A stretch of 64,000 bases of DNA from assembly GCF_019285735.1 (NCBI RefSeq), contig NZ_CP079107.1, forward strand, positions 1,798,001 through 1,862,000. Direction: 5' to 3'. Shown in pieces: positions 1-8,636 of this stretch. The notes below the pieces were generated by a model, which saw nothing but the letters and a program-made list of their open reading frames with translations, was not told the origin of the DNA and searched no databases. This stretch comes from Paeniglutamicibacter sp. Y32M11 (GTDB lineage: Bacteria; Actinomycetota; Actinomycetes; Actinomycetales; Micrococcaceae). Each line of letters starts with the position of its first letter. Position 1 is the first letter of the stretch. The translations under genes were made by a program, and so were the position numbers.

Positions 1-1
1 C

Positions 2-283
2 ACCGACGAGCTGGCGGCCGAGGGCCTGGCAAGAGATATGATCCGCGCCATTCAGTCCGCCCGCAAGGACGCGGACCTGTTGGTCTCTGATCGCATCCGC
101 ACACAGATCACCGCCGATGAGGCCACCGTGGCCGCGCTGCATGCCAACGCCGAACTGATCAAGGGGGAAACGCTGAGCCTCGGGCTGGTACTCATCAGCT
201 CCGCGGACGCAAAAGCCCCCGTCGTTTCCGTGGAAACCGTGGCATCCGCCGAAGCCGAGAAGGAAATGGGACCCAACGCATGA
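2..283 (+). CDS. ileS: Isoleucyl-tRNA synthetase, C-terminal end (partial)
   Basis: Only the last ~93 codons are in the window; the gene enters from the left in frame 2. The residues LAAEGLARDMIRAIQSARKD and the later GETLSLGLVL are typical of the C-terminal tRNA-binding part of class I isoleucyl-tRNA synthetase, the cytoplasmic enzyme charging tRNA-Ile. The TGA stop at 281-283 overlaps the ATG of folC (ATGA), so the two are probably co-transcribed and coupled. The catalytic core is outside the window, so the call rests on the tail and on the ileS-folC order seen in Micrococcaceae. ValS is the alternative, but the tail fits IleRS better. Confidence 0.82.
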   Translation, partial: TDELAAEGLARDMIRAIQSARKDADLLVSDRIRTQITADEATVAALHANAELIKGETLSLGLVLISSADAKAPVVSVETVASAEAEKEMGPNA

Positions 284-1644
284 GCGACACCTTTGACAAG
301 TTCTCCGTAGCCAGCGTGTACGCCGAACTTCTGGCCCGCGCGCCGGAAAACAAGATCGAACCACGCATGGGCCCGATGTTCCGGGCCATGGAGATCCTGG
401 GGGAGCCGAACAAGTCCTTCCCGATCATCCACATCACCGGCACCAACGGCAAGACCTCCACGGCGCGGATGATCGAATCCCTGTTGCGCGCCCACGACCT
501 GCGCACCGGACGGTATTCCTCCCCGCACCTGGTCTCGGTCACCGAACGCATCGCCATCGATGGGGAGCCGGTGGACGATGAGACCTTCGTGCGCATTTGG
601 GACGAGATCCGCCCCTACCTGCAGATCGTTGATGACGAGCTGAGCGCGGCCGGCGAAAATCGGCTGACCTACTTCGAAGCGCTCACGGTGCTGGGTTACG
701 CGATCTTCGCCGACACCCCGGTGGACGTGGCGATCATCGAGGTGGGCCTGGGTGGAATCACCGATGCCACCAATGTGGGCGATGGACAGGTCTCGGTCAT
801 CACCCCGATCTCCCTTGACCACGTGGAGCTCCTGGGTGATACCACGGAGCTGATCGCCCAAGAAAAGGCCGGCATCATCAAGCCCGGCGGCTTCCTGATT
901 TCCTCCGCACAGCCGGCCGATGCCGCGCAGGTGCTGCTGGAACGTGCCCGCGAACTTGAGGTGCCCTACCGCTTTGAGGGCATCGAATTTGGTGTCTCCT
1001 CACGGATTGTGGCCGTCGGCGGCCAACAGCTGGAGATTCAGGGTCTGGCCGGACGCTACACCGACATCCTGTTGCCGCTGCACGGAGAACACCAGGCGCA
1101 GAACGCGGCGGTGGCCCTGGCCGCTGTTGAGGCGTTCATCGGCGGTGGGGAACGCGAGCTGAATCAGGATTTGGTACGCACCGGCTTCGGCGCCACCACC
1201 AGCCCCGGCCGGCTCGAGGTCATCCGCAAGGCACCGACCGTGCTGCTGGATGCCGGACACAACCCCGATGGCATCCGTGCCTCGGCCGCCGCGGTGAAGG
1301 AGTCCTTCGGCTTCTCGAAGCTGGTCTTGGTCATCGGGATTCTGGCCGAGAAGGACGCCGAGGCGATGCTCGTTCAGCTCCGCGAGGCCTACCTGGACCT
1401 GGTGGATGACATTGCCATCACCCAATCCAACTCGCCGCGGGCCATCCCCGCCGGGGAACTGGCCACCATGGCCCTGGAAGCGGGCTTTAACGAAGAAGAC
1501 CTGTTCATCAGCGAACGCCTCGACGAGGCCCTGGAATGGGCGGTCGGGCGTGCCGAGTCCGGCGAGGACTTTGGCGGCGGCGTATTGGTCACCGGCTCGA
1601 TCACGCTGGTCGGCGAGGCCCGCATGTTGCTCGGAGGGCTCTAG
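280..1644 (+). CDS. folC: Bifunctional folylpolyglutamate / dihydrofolate synthase
   Basis: 454 aa, normal for FolC. It adds glutamate to dihydropteroate or folates with ATP, completing and retaining cytoplasmic folate. The Mur-ligase-type P-loop GTNGKTST is at residues 54-61, followed by YSSPHL, the Mg-binding region EVGLGGITDATN and ISLDHVELLG. The C-terminal ligase domain has LLDAGHNPDG (around residue 325). The ATG overlaps the ileS stop by 4 bp and is the only start that preserves the N-terminal helix. The next gene starts 5 bp after the stop, so ileS-folC-DUF4233 form a tight operon. Confidence 0.95.
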   Translation: MSDTFDKFSVASVYAELLARAPENKIEPRMGPMFRAMEILGEPNKSFPIIHITGTNGKTSTARMIESLLRAHDLRTGRYSSPHLVSVTERIAIDGEPVDDETFVRIWDEIRPYLQIVDDELSAAGENRLTYFEALTVLGYAIFADTPVDVAIIEVGLGGITDATNVGDGQVSVITPISLDHVELLGDTTELIAQEKAGIIKPGGFLISSAQPADAAQVLLERARELEVPYRFEGIEFGVSSRIVAVGGQQLEIQGLAGRYTDILLPLHGEHQAQNAAVALAAVEAFIGGGERELNQDLVRTGFGATTSPGRLEVIRKAPTVLLDAGHNPDGIRASAAAVKESFGFSKLVLVIGILAEKDAEAMLVQLREAYLDLVDDIAITQSNSPRAIPAGELATMALEAGFNEEDLFISERLDEALEWAVGRAESGEDFGGGVLVTGSITLVGEARMLLGGL

Positions 1645-1649
1645 TTACA

Positions 1650-2111
1650 ATGGCAAAAATGACCAAGGCGCAACGCGAATGGCGTCCGGGGCAACCCAAG
1701 AAACCGCGTTCCACGCGTGTGATGTTCGCCTCGACGGTGCTGAGTCTTGAGGCCTTTGTGGTGCTCTTCGCGACGCTGGCCATCTACGGGCTGAACCGTG
1801 AGACGCTCAATCCGGTGCTGATCATCGGTAGCGGTGTGCTGGTGGCTCTCATCTGCATTTTGACCTGTGCGCTGCTGAAAAAACCGCTGGGCTACGCGAT
1901 TGGCTGGCTGTTGCAGCTGCTGTTGATCTTCTCCGGTTTTTTGATCACCGAGATGTTTTTCATCGGCGCGGCCTTCGCCGTGACCTGGTGGTACGCGGTG
2001 AGTAAGGGCCACGCCATGGATGTGGAGAGCGCCCGCCGTCTCCGCGAACAGGCGGCCTGGGATGCGGCGCACCCGGAGTCGGATTCCGGCACCGGTGTAG
2101 CTCAACCGTAG
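1650..2111 (+). CDS. DUF4233 small membrane protein
   Basis: 153 aa with four hydrophobic segments (about residues 24-48, 53-75, 78-100 and 103-120) and a basic N-terminus (MAKMTKAQREWRPG). It matches DUF4233, an actinobacterial membrane family of unknown function regularly found between folC and ndk. I chose the ATG at 1650, five bases after the folC stop, because GGAGG (1633-1637) lies upstream; the frame stays open further into folC but has no reason to start there. The charged C-terminus (ARRLREQAAWDAAHPES) is probably cytoplasmic. Function unknown; position suggests co-expression with folate and nucleotide genes. Confidence 0.85.
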   Translation: MAKMTKAQREWRPGQPKKPRSTRVMFASTVLSLEAFVVLFATLAIYGLNRETLNPVLIIGSGVLVALICILTCALLKKPLGYAIGWLLQLLLIFSGFLITEMFFIGAAFAVTWWYAVSKGHAMDVESARRLREQAAWDAAHPESDSGTGVAQP

Positions 2112-2163
2112 AATCAAAGCAGCGAGAAATAACTTTCACCCACAACACTAAGGAGTCGCCCCC

Positions 2164-2580
2164 GTGGCTATCCAACGCACCCTGATCCTGGTAAAGCCCG
2201 ATGGCGTAAAGCGTCAGCTCACCGGCGTGATCCTGGCCCGCATCGAAGCCAAGGGCTACACGATCGCGGAATTGAAGCAGGTTTCGGCAACGCCGCAAAT
2301 GCTGGCCGAGCACTACGCCGAGCACGAGGGCAAGCCGTTCTACCAGCCGCTGGTTGACTTCATGCTTTCGGGCCCGGTCGTCGCGATCATCGCCGAGGGA
2401 CAGAACGTCATCACCGGCTTCCGCTCACTGGCCGGCACCACCGACCCGACCACCGCAGCCCCGGGAACCATCCGTGGGGACCTGGGCCGCGACTGGGGCC
2501 TGAAGGTGCAGCAGAACCTGGTTCACGGCTCCGACTCCGAAGAGTCGGCGGCTCGCGAAATCGGTATCTGGTTCGCCTAA
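2164..2580 (+). CDS. ndk: Nucleoside-diphosphate kinase
   Basis: 138 aa, full length. It transfers the gamma phosphate between NTPs and NDPs through a phosphohistidine, supplying (d)NTPs in the cytoplasm. The start RTLILVKPDG, the GTIRGD element (residues 101-106) and NLVHGSDS with catalytic His121 are all present, followed by the usual C-terminal helix and REIGIWF. It starts with GTG at 2164 behind a strong AAGGAG (2150-2155). It sits 52 bp after the DUF4233 gene and is followed by a strong hairpin, so it closes the ileS-folC-ndk unit. Confidence 0.97.
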   Translation: MAIQRTLILVKPDGVKRQLTGVILARIEAKGYTIAELKQVSATPQMLAEHYAEHEGKPFYQPLVDFMLSGPVVAIIAEGQNVITGFRSLAGTTDPTTAAPGTIRGDLGRDWGLKVQQNLVHGSDSEESAAREIGIWFA

Positions 2581-2607
2581 ATCTCTAGCGCCGCACAGGT
2601 GCTAAAA

Positions 2608-2672
2608 AGGGTCCGGCCCGCAGTTCTTTTCCCCTTGGCGGGAAGAAGCAACAGCGGGTCGGACCCTCTTGT
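2608..2672. terminator. Terminator hairpin between convergent ndk and DUF2809 gene
   Basis: AGGGTCCG (2608-2615) pairs with CGGACCCT (2660-2667), extended inward by GCCCGC/GCGGGT. TCTTGTTTG follows on the plus strand and TTTTTAGC on the minus strand, so it can serve both ndk and the convergent minus-strand pair. Confidence 0.75.
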
Positions 2673-2712
2673 TTGTGCGGTCAAGACCAGCGGTGGCCGG
2701 CTGCGGGCCGGC

Positions 2713-3117
2713 TTAGCTCCGCGAGCTAGACCGGCGAGAGAGGCCCAGGTCGATGCCCAGCGCCAGGGCCGCCCCCATGAGATAGGCCAGCAGATCACGT
2801 GGCGCGAATCCGGTGCCCAGCACCAGCGCGCTGGGGGAGAACACGCGGGCCAGCTCCGCGGGAATATTGGTGAGCTGCAGCAGTTCAATCAAGACACAGA
2901 ACACCAGTGCGATGGCAGCGTTGGAGAGCTGTGTGGCCCGTGGGCGCAGCACCGTGAGCAGCACATATATCAGCACCGCGTACAGCAGACCGCCGGACAC
3001 ATCGGCCAGTAGTCCCGAACCACCAAAACGCGCGAGCAACCCGATGCCGATGATCGGGAGAACCAGGGCGGCAGCCATCCAGCGGCGGGTCGTGGCCCTA
3101 GGCGCCAAAGAAGGCAC
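2713..3117 (-). CDS. DUF2809 membrane protein
   Basis: 134 aa with about four membrane segments: 13-31, 40-60, 66-84 and 100-126. GGLLYAVLIYVLL, ALVFCVLIELLQL and the C-terminal RDLLAYLMGAALALGIDL match DUF2809, small integral membrane proteins of unknown role. Its start overlaps the end of the upstream VKOR gene by 20 bp, so both are read from one mRNA. No enzyme motif is visible. Partnership with VKOR is inferred from the overlap only. Confidence 0.78.
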   Translation of the reverse strand: MPSLAPRATTRRWMAAALVLPIIGIGLLARFGGSGLLADVSGGLLYAVLIYVLLTVLRPRATQLSNAAIALVFCVLIELLQLTNIPAELARVFSPSALVLGTGFAPRDLLAYLMGAALALGIDLGLSRRSSSRS

Positions 3118-3727
3118 CGGGGAAGCGCAGAACGACGGTGGCGATGGTGATGATCAGCGCGACGATGACCACGACCCAGGTCCATTCGGCGGCGAAGCGG
3201 CGCAGTGCCGCCGGGGCCGGGATCACCGAGTGGATGATGTTGCGCGCGGTGGTGAAGAGGAACATCGGGATCATCATCGCCCAGACGATCATGCAGTACA
3301 GGCACAGGGCGTTGATTTCATACAGGGCCTGGGACCAGAGCCAGACGATGAACACCATGGCCACGGTGATCCCGACCTGGAGGCCGATCCAGAACCAGCG
3401 GGCGAAGCGGGCCCCGGCCAGCAGTGCCATGCCGATGGTGATCACCAGACCGAAGCCGACGACGCCCAACAGTGGGTTGGGGAAGCCCAGCAATTCGGCC
3501 TGGGCCGACTTCATGACGGTGCCGCAGGAAACCCAGGGGTTAAAGTCGCAGCTGGTGATGTAATTCGGGTTTTTGTAGAGGGCCAGGCGCTCGAGCACCA
3601 GGATCCCGGCGGCGATCCAGGACACCGCGGCGCTGAGCACCAAAAAAATTCCGAACGGACGATCCCGTGCCATGGCTGGCAGGATCGCTTCCCTGTCCCG
3701 GATCTGTGCTGCGTCGATGTGGCTCAT
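3098..3727 (-). CDS. Vitamin K epoxide reductase (VKOR) family protein
   Basis: 209 aa. Bacterial VKOR reoxidises DsbA-like proteins and passes electrons to menaquinone, driving disulfide formation outside the membrane. The loop cysteines C60 and C68 (TSCDFNPWVSC) and the membrane CLYC pair C142/C145 form the expected relay, and there are 4-5 membrane helices. I start at 3727 (MSHIDAAQIR) because GGGAG lies just upstream; an in-frame ATG 87 bp earlier lacks a binding site and would add a non-conserved Arg-rich stretch. No DsbA partner is in the window. Confidence 0.9.
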   Translation of the reverse strand: MSHIDAAQIRDREAILPAMARDRPFGIFLVLSAAVSWIAAGILVLERLALYKNPNYITSCDFNPWVSCGTVMKSAQAELLGFPNPLLGVVGFGLVITIGMALLAGARFARWFWIGLQVGITVAMVFIVWLWSQALYEINALCLYCMIVWAMMIPMFLFTTARNIIHSVIPAPAALRRFAAEWTWVVVIVALIITIATVVLRFPGAFFGA

Positions 3728-4281
3728 TCGTACTCCCTTGTGGCGCTGTGTATTCCCACGTGTTTGCGGGCCCTGTGGTGCCCGAGTTTCACCTCGGGCG
3801 AGCGGGAAAAGCATGCCCGTGGCCCTGTCTGAAGTCTAATGCTCGCACGCTGCCTCACCGTGCCCCAGCGCGCCGAGGGGTCGCGCCCCGCGGGCGGGGA
3901 ACCGCCGGGGTGTTCGGCGCGTCGTTTACCGGCGTGTCGATGTGAGACAATAGCTATGGTTGTTCGTGGATCCACAGTCTGCTTTCAACCCAACAACAGG
4001 CTTTCAAGCCCCATCGCGATGCATCTGCTGCCAAGAGACCGCCTATACGAAGGTCGAAGCGAATACCGCGATATGGTCGCCGCAACGTAAAGCGGCTTGC
4101 TTGGAAAAGCGTTGTTGGTCTTACACGGATGCCGCGCCCCGCACATGGTTGGCGCACCCGGGTAAGTCAGAAAATGACTTCCGCTGAGACACGTGGCCCA
4201 TTCGGCCCGGTCCAGCGAACTAACTAGGGAAGACGAGCTATCTGTGGGAGCCATCAACCCGCCGAGGAGCACTCTTTTAAC
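3728..4281. other. Long intergenic region and RNase E leader
   Basis: About 550 bp between the divergent VKOR and rne genes. I see no convincing ORF. A small hairpin with arms AAGTCA/TGACTT and an A-rich loop lies at 4161-4182, about 100 bp before the rne start. GAGGAG at 4264-4269 is the rne ribosome binding site. The long distance suggests a regulated 5' UTR (enterobacterial rne autoregulates through its leader), but I cannot place the transcription start. Confidence 0.5.
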
Positions 4282-7200
4282 ATGGCACTGAATCGCGACG
4301 AATCTAAGGCAGCGATGGGCCAGGGGCCAAAGGCCCGGACCCGCACGTCCCGCCCGCGCAAGAACTTTAACGAACAACCTCCGGCCAGCGTGCCGGTACG
4401 CCGGGCCATGACGCTTGCCGACCTCGACAACGCGGCAGCGGCTCCCTCCCGGACCCGCGCCAACGTTGCCCCCCGCAACGCCACCGCTCGTCGCGGAGCA
4501 GATAACCGCAACGCCCCGGCCAAGCGTGCCGCCGAGGCCACCGTTGAGTCGGTTGCCGCAGCAGCATCGGGCGAAGTCACCAACGCCCCGGCAAGCCGTT
4601 CCGCCAAGGCCGCCGTACAGGCCCCGGTTCTCACCGAGACCAAGACCGCAGTAGCTAAGGCACCGGCACGTCGTGGCCCACGCCGCGCCACCTCCGGAGT
4701 GACCTCCCCGGGTGCCGCAGCCAGCGAAGCAGCTCCGGCCATTGTGGCTCCCGCGGCAACACTCGCGGCCAAGGTGCACTCCACCATCGAGTCGGTTCAC
4801 GAGGCAGCACCCGAGCAGGAGCCGGCCGTAAAGGCCGGCACCCGTCGCCCGGCCCGCGGTCGTAGTCGCAAGGCCTCCGCACCGGCATCCAACGCAGCGC
4901 AGACGGCCGAGGCCGAAGCAGCCGTGCCGGTTGCCGCCGCTACCGAGGTAGCAGCCGAGAACACCGTGGCGGAAGCCGCCGAGCCGGCAAAGTCCTCACG
5001 CCGCCGTCCGGCCCGCAACTCTCGCGGTAACCGCAACGCGGCACCCGCCGACGAGCAGGTCGTTGAAGAGCAGGGCACCCCGGTAGCACCGGCGGCCGTG
5101 GTCAACGAAACCGCCACCGAAGACGTAGTTACGGAGCCCGAAGCGGTCACCATCTCCGATCCGTTCGCCATCCCGGAATCGGCACTCTCACTGATCTTCC
5201 AGGCTCCGAACCTGGCCGCGGCCGTGGAGCTCGAAGCGGCTGCCGACGAGGATGCCGCGGCATCTCGCCGCAACCGCAATGCCGCCTCCGAGGAGGAGTC
5301 GGGTGATGACTCGGGTGTTGTCTCGCGTCGTCGCCGTCGTCGGCGTCGTGGCGAGGCCGACCTGGAACTCAGTGGTGGAACCGAAAACGATCCGCCAAAC
5401 ACCATCACCCGGGTCCGCGCCCCACGCACCACCCTAGAACCGGTGGTTTCCAACAAGGTCACCGCCGTGCGTGGTTCCACCCGCCTCGAGGCCAAGCGTC
5501 AGCGCCGCCGCGATTCCCGCGAGTCGGGCCGTCGCCGTCAGGTCATCACCGAGGCCGAATTCCTGGCTCGCCGCGAATCCGTTGACCGCCAGATGATCGT
5601 GCGCCAGCGTGAAGACCGGATCCAGATCGGGGTGCTCGAAGATGGCATCCTGGCCGAGCACTTCGTCTCCAAGACGCAGCAGGATTCGCTGATCGGCAAC
5701 GTCTATGTCGGTAAGGTACAGAACGTACTGCCGTCCATGGAGGCCGCCTTCGTGGATATCGGACGCGGACGCAATGCCGTGCTCTACGCCGGTGAGGTTA
5801 ATTGGGACGTGGCCGGCCTTGACGGTCACCCGCGCCGCATCGAGCACGCACTGAAGTCCGGGGACACCGTCCTGGTGCAGGTCACCAAGGATCCGGTCGG
5901 CCACAAGGGCGCCCGCCTCACCAGCCAGATCTCCCTGCCGGGCCGCTACCTGGTCTACGTACCGGGTGGCTCGATGACCGGCATCTCACGCAAGCTTCCC
6001 GACGTGGAGCGCAACCGCCTGAAGAAGATCTTGAAGGATCACCTGCCGGAAAATGCCGGAGTCATCGTACGCACCGCCGCCGAGGGTGCTTCCGAAGAAG
6101 AGTTGATGAATGACATCAACCGCCTGCGCGCACAGTGGGAAGGCATCGAGGCCGCCTCGACCTCCACCAAGACCCTGGCTCCGGAATTGCTCTACGGGGA
6201 ACCGGATCTGACCATCAAGGTGGTCCGCGATGTCTTCAACGAGGACTTCACCAAGTTGATCGTCTCCGGCGACGACGCCTGGGACACCATCGAGGCCTAC
6301 GTGACCTACGTGGCCCCGGATCTGGTTTCACGCCTGGAAAAGTGGGAGTCGGAAGCGGACATCTTCACCGATTTCCGCATCGACGAGCAGATCCACAAGG
6401 CACTTGACCGCAAGGTCTTCCTGCCCTCGGGTGGTTCGCTGGTCATTGACCGCACCGAAGCGATGACCGTGGTTGACGTGAACACCGGTAAGTTCACCGG
6501 TTCGGGCGGCAACCTCGAGGAAACCGTCACCAAGAACAACCTGGAGGCGGCCGAAGAGGTCGTTCGCCAGCTGCGCCTGCGCGACATCGGTGGCATCATC
6601 GTCATCGACTTCATCGACATGGTTCTGGAATCCAACCGCGATCTGGTGCTCCGCCGATTGGTGGAGTGCCTGGGCCGCGACCGGACCAAGCACCAGGTTG
6701 CCGAGGTGACCTCGCTGGGGCTGATCCAGATGACCCGTAAGCGCATGGGCACCGGTTTGCTCGAAGTCTTCGGCGAAAACTGCGAGGCCTGCAACGGCCG
6801 CGGCGTCATCACCCATGACGAGCCGGTGGAACACCACCGCACGTTCAACTCGGCCGGCGAAGCACACGCCCCGAGCCAGCGCGCGGCCGAGAAGCCCTCG
6901 CGTGCCGAGCGTCGCCGTCGCAACCGTGGCTCCGAGGGAGACTCCGGAATCGATTCGGCTCCCGAGCTCAGCGAAGAGTCGCCCGCGGCGGTTCCCGCAG
7001 CACTTGAGGCAAAGGCCACCGCAACGCGTAATGCCTTTGCGAACATTGCCGCAGCAGCCCTGGCCGCCCACGAATTGGGACAGGTAGCACCGGAAGACGA
7101 GGGTGCTACGCTCACCGTTGCGGGGGAGTCCGTGGTGGTTCCCGCCGCGCGACGTAACCGTCGTGCCGGATCCGAGACTCCTGCCCCGTCGCTGACCCTG

Positions 7201-7683
7201 GAGACGCTGGAAGCGGCGCTTCCGGATCATTCCCCCGCGGATCAGGCAGTGGAAGGTGACGAGGGAAGCGAAAGCGGATCCTCACGCCCCGCACGTAGCC
7301 GCAGCCGTCGCAAGCCGCGCGCCAAGACTCAGGAGAGCGCTCCAGTGGTAGTTCCCTCTCCTGCCCCCGCCGCAGCCCCCGTCATCTCGGGTGTTGCCGG
7401 CCAAGCCTCCGACGAGGCGCCCGAACAGGCGTCAAGTCGCACGGCACCTAACAAGACTTCGGTCTCAGAGCCGGTGGCGCGCGTCAAGCGCAGCCGCCGT
7501 GCCATGAGCCCGCAAGGCGGTTCCGATTCTGCAGTTTCTGTGGCATCGGACACGCGAGCTACATCGGGCACATCCCATGTGGCTTCACTCGCTGACCAAA
7601 CGAAGTCCCCACAGCCGCAGAAAGCCGCGAATGCGCCGATCATGCTGGGTGTAGGGATGCCGGTCAACGAGTTGAAAGAGTAG
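4282..7683 (+). CDS. rne: Ribonuclease E/G family endoribonuclease
   Basis: 1133 aa. It cleaves single-stranded AU-rich RNA in mRNA decay and rRNA/tRNA maturation. The catalytic core lies in the middle: S1 domain from about residue 434 (RQMIVRQREDRIQIGVLEDG), metal-binding D732 in VVDVNTGKFTG, D776 in IVIDFIDM, and the Zn-link cysteines C834/C837 (CEAC). It is flanked by low-complexity arms: Ala/Pro/Arg-rich residues 1-430, including an RRRRRRRR-like run, and Arg/Glu/Ala-rich 860-1133. This core-in-the-middle layout is typical of actinobacterial RNase E; the arms probably bind RNA and degradosome partners. ATG at 4282 follows GAGGAG. Confidence 0.96.
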   Translation: MALNRDESKAAMGQGPKARTRTSRPRKNFNEQPPASVPVRRAMTLADLDNAAAAPSRTRANVAPRNATARRGADNRNAPAKRAAEATVESVAAAASGEVTNAPASRSAKAAVQAPVLTETKTAVAKAPARRGPRRATSGVTSPGAAASEAAPAIVAPAATLAAKVHSTIESVHEAAPEQEPAVKAGTRRPARGRSRKASAPASNAAQTAEAEAAVPVAAATEVAAENTVAEAAEPAKSSRRRPARNSRGNRNAAPADEQVVEEQGTPVAPAAVVNETATEDVVTEPEAVTISDPFAIPESALSLIFQAPNLAAAVELEAAADEDAAASRRNRNAASEEESGDDSGVVSRRRRRRRRGEADLELSGGTENDPPNTITRVRAPRTTLEPVVSNKVTAVRGSTRLEAKRQRRRDSRESGRRRQVITEAEFLARRESVDRQMIVRQREDRIQIGVLEDGILAEHFVSKTQQDSLIGNVYVGKVQNVLPSMEAAFVDIGRGRNAVLYAGEVNWDVAGLDGHPRRIEHALKSGDTVLVQVTKDPVGHKGARLTSQISLPGRYLVYVPGGSMTGISRKLPDVERNRLKKILKDHLPENAGVIVRTAAEGASEEELMNDINRLRAQWEGIEAASTSTKTLAPELLYGEPDLTIKVVRDVFNEDFTKLIVSGDDAWDTIEAYVTYVAPDLVSRLEKWESEADIFTDFRIDEQIHKALDRKVFLPSGGSLVIDRTEAMTVVDVNTGKFTGSGGNLEETVTKNNLEAAEEVVRQLRLRDIGGIIVIDFIDMVLESNRDLVLRRLVECLGRDRTKHQVAEVTSLGLIQMTRKRMGTGLLEVFGENCEACNGRGVITHDEPVEHHRTFNSAGEAHAPSQRAAEKPSRAERRRRNRGSEGDSGIDSAPELSEESPAAVPAALEAKATATRNAFANIAAAALAAHELGQVAPEDEGATLTVAGESVVVPAARRNRRAGSETPAPSLTLETLEAALPDHSPADQAVEGDEGSESGSSRPARSRSRRKPRAKTQESAPVVVPSPAPAAAPVISGVAGQASDEAPEQASSRTAPNKTSVSEPVARVKRSRRAMSPQGGSDSAVSVASDTRATSGTSHVASLADQTKSPQPQKAANAPIMLGVGMPVNELKE

Positions 7684-7697
7684 GGATCTTGACGCCC

Positions 7698-7734
7698 GCG
7701 GGGTCAAGTTGTATTTGCCCCCGCAGCGCTTTTT
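7698..7734 (+). terminator. Rho-independent terminator of rne
   Basis: GCGGGG (7698-7703) pairs with CCCCGC (7719-7724) and CAA with TTG inside, followed shortly by a short T run (7730-7734). It sits 15 bp after the rne stop and separates rne from rplU-rpmA. Confidence 0.75.
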
Positions 7735-7874
7735 AGCGTAGTCTAGATCCTCGGTGCGAACGCCAGCTATCGGATTCTTCCGCTCGGCGTGCCAGCACAG
7801 CGCAATCCTCAGTTTCATTGAGGTAGTGATGCGCAGCAAGACATATTGAACGTCGAGTAGAAGTGAGTACCCAC

Positions 7875-8183
7875 GTGGTGTACGCAATTGTCCGCGCTGG
7901 CGGCCGCCAGGAAAAGGTTTCTGTTGGAGACCTCGTAACCCTTGACCGTCTGAAGGCTGCCCCCGGCGCCTCCATCGAACTTCCGGCCCTGTTGCTGGTT
8001 GATGGCGAGAAGGTAACTTCTGCAGCCGACGAGCTCGCCAAGGTTACGGTGACCGCTGAGGTCATTGAGAACCTTCGCGGTCAGAAGATTGTCATTCAGA
8101 AGTTCAAGAACAAGACCGGTTACAAGAAGCGCCAGGGTTTCCGCGCTTCGTTGACCAAGGTCAAGGTCACCTCGATCGCTTAA
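7875..8183 (+). CDS. rplU: 50S ribosomal protein L21
   Basis: 102 aa, standard length. [18 protein letters not shown] at the start and [20 protein letters not shown] at the end are diagnostic of bL21, which binds 23S rRNA in the large subunit. An upstream in-frame GTG (7863) would add STHV; I prefer GTG at 7875, giving M-VYAIV, because AGAAGTGA (7858-7865) is well spaced from it and homologues begin there. rpmA follows after 48 bp, the usual L21-L27 pair. Confidence 0.96.
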   Translation: MVYAIVRAGGRQEKVSVGDLVTLDRLKAAPGASIELPALLLVDGEKVTSAADELAKVTVTAEVIENLRGQKIVIQKFKNKTGYKKRQGFRASLTKVKVTSIA

Positions 8184-8231
8184 TTGCGGTTGTATCCAAG
8201 AATTCTCATTACCTGAAGGTAGGCACATTCA

Positions 8232-8486
8232 ATGGCACATAAGAAGGGCGCGAGTTCCTCTCGCAACGGTCGTGATTCCAACGCCCAGTACCTGGGCGTA
8301 AAGCGTTTCGGTGGTCAGGTTGTTTCGGCAGGCGAAATCATCGTTCGCCAGCGCGGCACCCGCTTCCACCCGGGCGCCGGCGTGGGAATCGGCAAGGACG
8401 ACACCCTGTTCGCACTCGAAGCTGGAGCTGTCGAATTCGGCACTCGTCGCGGCCGCAAAGTCGTGAACATCGTTACCGCTGGCTAA
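8232..8486 (+). CDS. rpmA: 50S ribosomal protein L27
   Basis: 84 aa. [20 protein letters not shown] and [20 protein letters not shown] identify bL27, whose N-terminal tail reaches the peptidyl-transferase centre. There is no N-terminal propeptide of the kind cleaved in Firmicutes. The binding site is GAAGGTAG just upstream. It ends the rplU-rpmA unit, followed by a strong terminator, with obg after it in the usual order. Confidence 0.97.
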   Translation: MAHKKGASSSRNGRDSNAQYLGVKRFGGQVVSAGEIIVRQRGTRFHPGAGVGIGKDDTLFALEAGAVEFGTRRGRKVVNIVTAG

Positions 8487-8515
8487 TTAGCGCGTAACCG
8501 CATTCATTACACTGG

Positions 8516-8553
8516 AGAGGGTGGGCCGCACGGCTCACCCTCTTTGTGTTTTT
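8516..8553 (+). terminator. Rho-independent terminator after rpmA
   Basis: A 12-bp stem with one G-U pair, AGAGGGTGGGCC (8516-8527) with GGCTCACCCTCT (8532-8543), closes a GCAC loop and is followed by TTGTGTTTTT. Confidence 0.88.
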
Positions 8554-8636
8554 CCAAAACCCCTAGGTGTTTACCCCTTTTAGCCGCAACTGTGCGGCAT
8601 CGGAAACACCATCTTTTTTGCTAGGAGCTTTCAACC